Shown: piece after piece, positions 4,263-5,256 of the stretch
Layout: every line of letters begins with the position of its first letter
Numbering within the stretch: the stretch's first letter is position 1
From: Spirochaetaceae bacterium
GTDB taxonomy: Bacteria; Spirochaetota; Spirochaetia; Treponematales; Breznakiellaceae
Direction of reading: 5' to 3'
DNA length: 5,256 nt
Assembly: GCA_031290405.1 (NCBI GenBank)
Contig: JAITNO010000051.1
Coordinates: 1-5,256, forward strand
Program-made: the position numbers and the translations under genes
Notes under the pieces: generated by a model
Seen by the model: the letters and a program-made list of their open reading frames with translations, nothing else
Told to the model about the DNA's origin: nothing
The model's database searches: none

Positions 4263-5256
4263 ATGCAAAACGAAACCATTGAAACCCTCGATTTTACCAT
4301 CGAAGAACTCGGCCCCCGGAACGTCCGTTCGCCCATCACCATGTCAAAGACAAGCGGAGACTTCATCGCCAACTATGTAAGCGACGACGACCTCTTAATC
4401 TACGACGCCAACGGCCGCTTGGGCGAAAGCAAAGCCCTCGACCGCAGCCAGCTCCTCGAAAAAGCCGGCCCCCGCGAGATGATATACTTCATGCCCGAGC
4501 ACGTCCACGCCGGCGTCGTAACCTGCGGCGGCCTCTGCCCCGGCACCAACGACGTCATCCGCTCGATAGTCCGCTGCCTCTGGTACCATTACCGCGTCAG
4601 ACGCATCACCGGCATCCGCTACGGCTACCGAGGCTTCCTCCCCGAATACGGCTTCTCCACCAGGGAAATGACCACAGACTGGGTCGAAAGCATCCACAAA
4701 ATAGGCGGCACCGTCCTCGGCTCTTCGCGCGGCGGCGGCCAAGAAGTCGGCAAAATCGTCGACGCCATCGAACAGCTTAACCTCAACATCCTCTTTACCA
4801 TCGGCGGTGACGGCACCCAGCGCGGCAGCCTCGCCATCTCGGAGGAGATCGAGCGGCGCAAACTCAAAGTCGCCTGCGTCGGCATACCCAAAACCGTCGA
4901 CAACGACTTCTCCTTCATCCAACGCTCCTTCGGCTTCGACACCGCCGTCGCCCGCGCCGTCGAAGCCGTCGCCTCCGCCCACATGGAGGCCTCCTCCCAG
5001 CCCAACGGCATCGGCCTTGTCCGCCTGATGGGCCGCGAATCAGGCTTCCTCACCGTCTACACCGCCCTGGCCTCCCACGAAGTCAACTTCGTACTCATCC
5101 CCGAAGTCCCCTTCGACCTCGCCGGCCCCAACGGTTTCTTCGAGCACCTCGAAAAACGCCTGCGCGCGCGGCACCACGCCGTCGTCCTCGTCGCCGAAGG
5201 CGCCATGCAAGAAACCCTCCTCACCGAGCAGCAATTCGACGCAGGCGGCAACCTTA
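4263..5256 (+). CDS. pfkA: 6-phosphofructokinase, predicted ATP-dependent, 3' end outside the window
   Basis: Catalyses phosphorylation of fructose 6-phosphate to fructose 1,6-bisphosphate in glycolysis, in the cytoplasm. The first 331 codons are present; the family (Treponema TP0108-like, also plant and trypanosome enzymes) usually has about 440-460 residues, so the C-terminus is missing. Visible motifs in order: GGLCPGTN (89-96), SSRGGG (154-159), GGDGTQRG (181-188), PKTVDND (209-215) with catalytic D213, and MGRESGF (256-262). The roughly 80 residues before the first motif are the N-terminal extension typical of this long subgroup. G184, matching E. coli Gly104, favours ATP over pyrophosphate. 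K210, where E. coli has Gly124, is the residue found in pyrophosphate enzymes but also in plant and trypanosome ATP enzymes. Third codon positions are almost all C, unlike fdhF. It has its own promoter and ribosome binding site. The phosphofructokinase identity is secure; donor preference is inferred, and the symbol is generic. Confidence 0.92.
   Translation, partial: MQNETIETLDFTIEELGPRNVRSPITMSKTSGDFIANYVSDDDLLIYDANGRLGESKALDRSQLLEKAGPREMIYFMPEHVHAGVVTCGGLCPGTNDVIRSIVRCLWYHYRVRRITGIRYGYRGFLPEYGFSTREMTTDWVESIHKIGGTVLGSSRGGGQEVGKIVDAIEQLNLNILFTIGGDGTQRGSLAISEEIERRKLKVACVGIPKTVDNDFSFIQRSFGFDTAVARAVEAVASAHMEASSQPNGIGLVRLMGRESGFLTVYTALASHEVNFVLIPEVPFDLAGPNGFFEHLEKRLRARHHAVVLVAEGAMQETLLTEQQFDAGGNL

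Noticed and set aside
4395..5053. Minus-strand frames opposite the phosphofructokinase gene.
   Set aside because: They are low-complexity translations rich in Asp, Gly, Ala and Val, caused by the C-ending codons of the real gene.

Overview
The window looks like a piece of a GC-rich spirochaete chromosome, most likely a Treponema-like gut anaerobe. This is inferred from three things. The fdhF/hycB pair has a cysteine-type catalytic subunit, as known from the acetogenic termite-gut spirochaete Treponema primitia. The small secreted barrel-like protein on the minus strand resembles the DUF3996-type proteins of Treponema and Borrelia. The phosphofructokinase is of the TP0108-like long type. No ribosomal RNA or other decisive marker is present, so the taxonomic call is moderate.

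Layout. Positions 1-444 hold no convincing gene. Their main content is an array of eleven 21-bp units (136-366), each able to fold as a hairpin. A 55-codon reading frame with a very good ribosome binding site follows (445-612); its N-terminus looks like the start of a larger protein family, so it is probably a truncated remnant. A sigma70-type promoter with a perfect TATAAT (622-650) then precedes a two-gene operon. The first gene is fdhF, a molybdenum/tungsten bis-MGD formate dehydrogenase of the FDH-H type with Cys in place of selenocysteine (709-2901). The second is hycB/hydN, an iron-sulfur protein with four [4Fe-4S] clusters (2898-3449), overlapping fdhF by 4 bp. A near-perfect long hairpin terminator (3470-3511) closes the operon and probably also serves the convergent gene.

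The convergent gene (complement 3540-4037) encodes a 165-residue exported protein, probably an outer-membrane barrel. The 225-bp divergent spacer (4038-4262) carries a promoter candidate for each flanking gene, a tetranucleotide repeat inside the left-facing promoter and a GC-rich palindrome. From 4263 to the window edge runs the first 331 codons of a 6-phosphofructokinase, predicted to be ATP-dependent.

Function. FdhF and HycB form a formate/CO2 redox module: FdhF carries out the two-electron chemistry and HycB passes electrons to a partner. In acetogenic relatives the partner is an [FeFe]-hydrogenase (hydrogen-dependent CO2 reductase); in enterobacteria it is formate hydrogenlyase. No hydrogenase gene lies in this window. 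The phosphofructokinase is a glycolytic gene in its own transcription unit.

I found no clear novel system. The best leads are the 21-bp hairpin array, the truncated 55-codon frame, the AAGC repeat in the promoter spacer of the surface-protein gene, and the direct repeats flanking the terminator.
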